64,000 nt of DNA from NCBI GenBank assembly GCA_900323505.1, contig OOIN01000043.1:992001-1056000 (forward strand), read 5' to 3'. Of this stretch, positions 63,995 through 64,000 are shown one piece after another (within the stretch, counting starts at the first letter, position 1; each line of letters opens with the position of its first letter). Both the position numbers and the translations under genes were made by a program. The DNA comes from Ustilago trichophora (Eukaryota; Basidiomycota; Ustilaginomycetes; Ustilaginales; Ustilaginaceae). The notes below the pieces were generated by a model. The model made no database searches. It saw only the letters and a list, made by a program, of their open reading frames with translations, and had not been told where the DNA came from.

Positions 63995-64000
63995 ATGGAG
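63995..64000 (+). other. Possible start codon of a gene cut off by the window end
   Basis: ATGGAG at the very edge, preceded by AAAG and by about 500 bases of pyrimidine-rich, leader-like sequence. Only two codons are visible, so neither a gene nor a product can be confirmed. Confidence 0.2.

Overview
The window is nuclear DNA from a basidiomycete fungus, most likely a smut (Ustilaginales: Ustilago, Sporisorium, Pseudozyma or Moesziomyces type). The basis is compact genes, many with no introns, GT-AG introns of roughly 80-600 nt, fungal versions of conserved eukaryotic genes, and a protein resembling Clp1, a mating and clamp regulator of basidiomycetes. I cannot name the species from sequence alone. 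No operons, rRNA, convincing tRNA, transposon, CRISPR array or prophage were seen.

Layout: (1) 1-14 kb: the 3' part of RFT1, a large secreted or membrane Kelch-repeat protein, mitochondrial intermediate peptidase OCT1, the P4-ATPase NEO1 and a three-exon complex I LYR subunit (NDUFA6 type). (2) 14-25.2 kb: a 2.1-kb gene-free stretch leading to the Clp1-like gene, then the 60S maturation factor REI1, the ubiquitin-L40 fusion gene, a cyclic phosphodiesterase (CPD1) and translation elongation factor 1B-gamma. (3) 25.9-40.6 kb: PDI1, the very large APC1, the E2 enzyme UBC7, the deadenylase POP2/CAF1 and the proteasome ubiquitin receptor RPN10. (4) 42-48 kb: an unnamed RanBP2-type zinc-finger protein converging on the Rho-GEF CDC24. 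(5) 48-52.6 kb: 4.6 kb with no recognisable gene, rich in simple repeats, upstream of CDC24. (6) 52.6-61.4 kb: PEX6, the hnRNP-type RNA-binding protein HRP1 and a HhH-GPD-like protein. (7) 61.4-64 kb: gene-free DNA with a (GT)53 microsatellite, and a possible start codon six bases before the window ends.

Exons were rebuilt by hand for NDUFA6, UBI-L40, CPD1, EF1B-gamma, PDI1, UBC7, POP2, RPN10, the zinc-finger gene and HRP1. All junctions keep the reading frame and restore family motifs. Where a reading frame runs upstream of the first convincing ATG (RFT1, OCT1, Clp1-like, REI1, PEX6, HRP1, HhH) the chosen start is explained.

The genes are mostly housekeeping. Several touch ubiquitin-proteasome or ER protein quality control (UBI-L40, APC1, UBC7, RPN10, PDI1, RFT1), but nothing shows that they form one system. 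I found no clear new multi-gene system. The observations most worth checking are non-coding: a TACAGTA/TACTGTA element found almost only between genes, a b-heterodimer-type site upstream of the Clp1-like gene, a duplicated minisatellite block and a UPRE-like site upstream of PDI1, and the long empty region upstream of CDC24.
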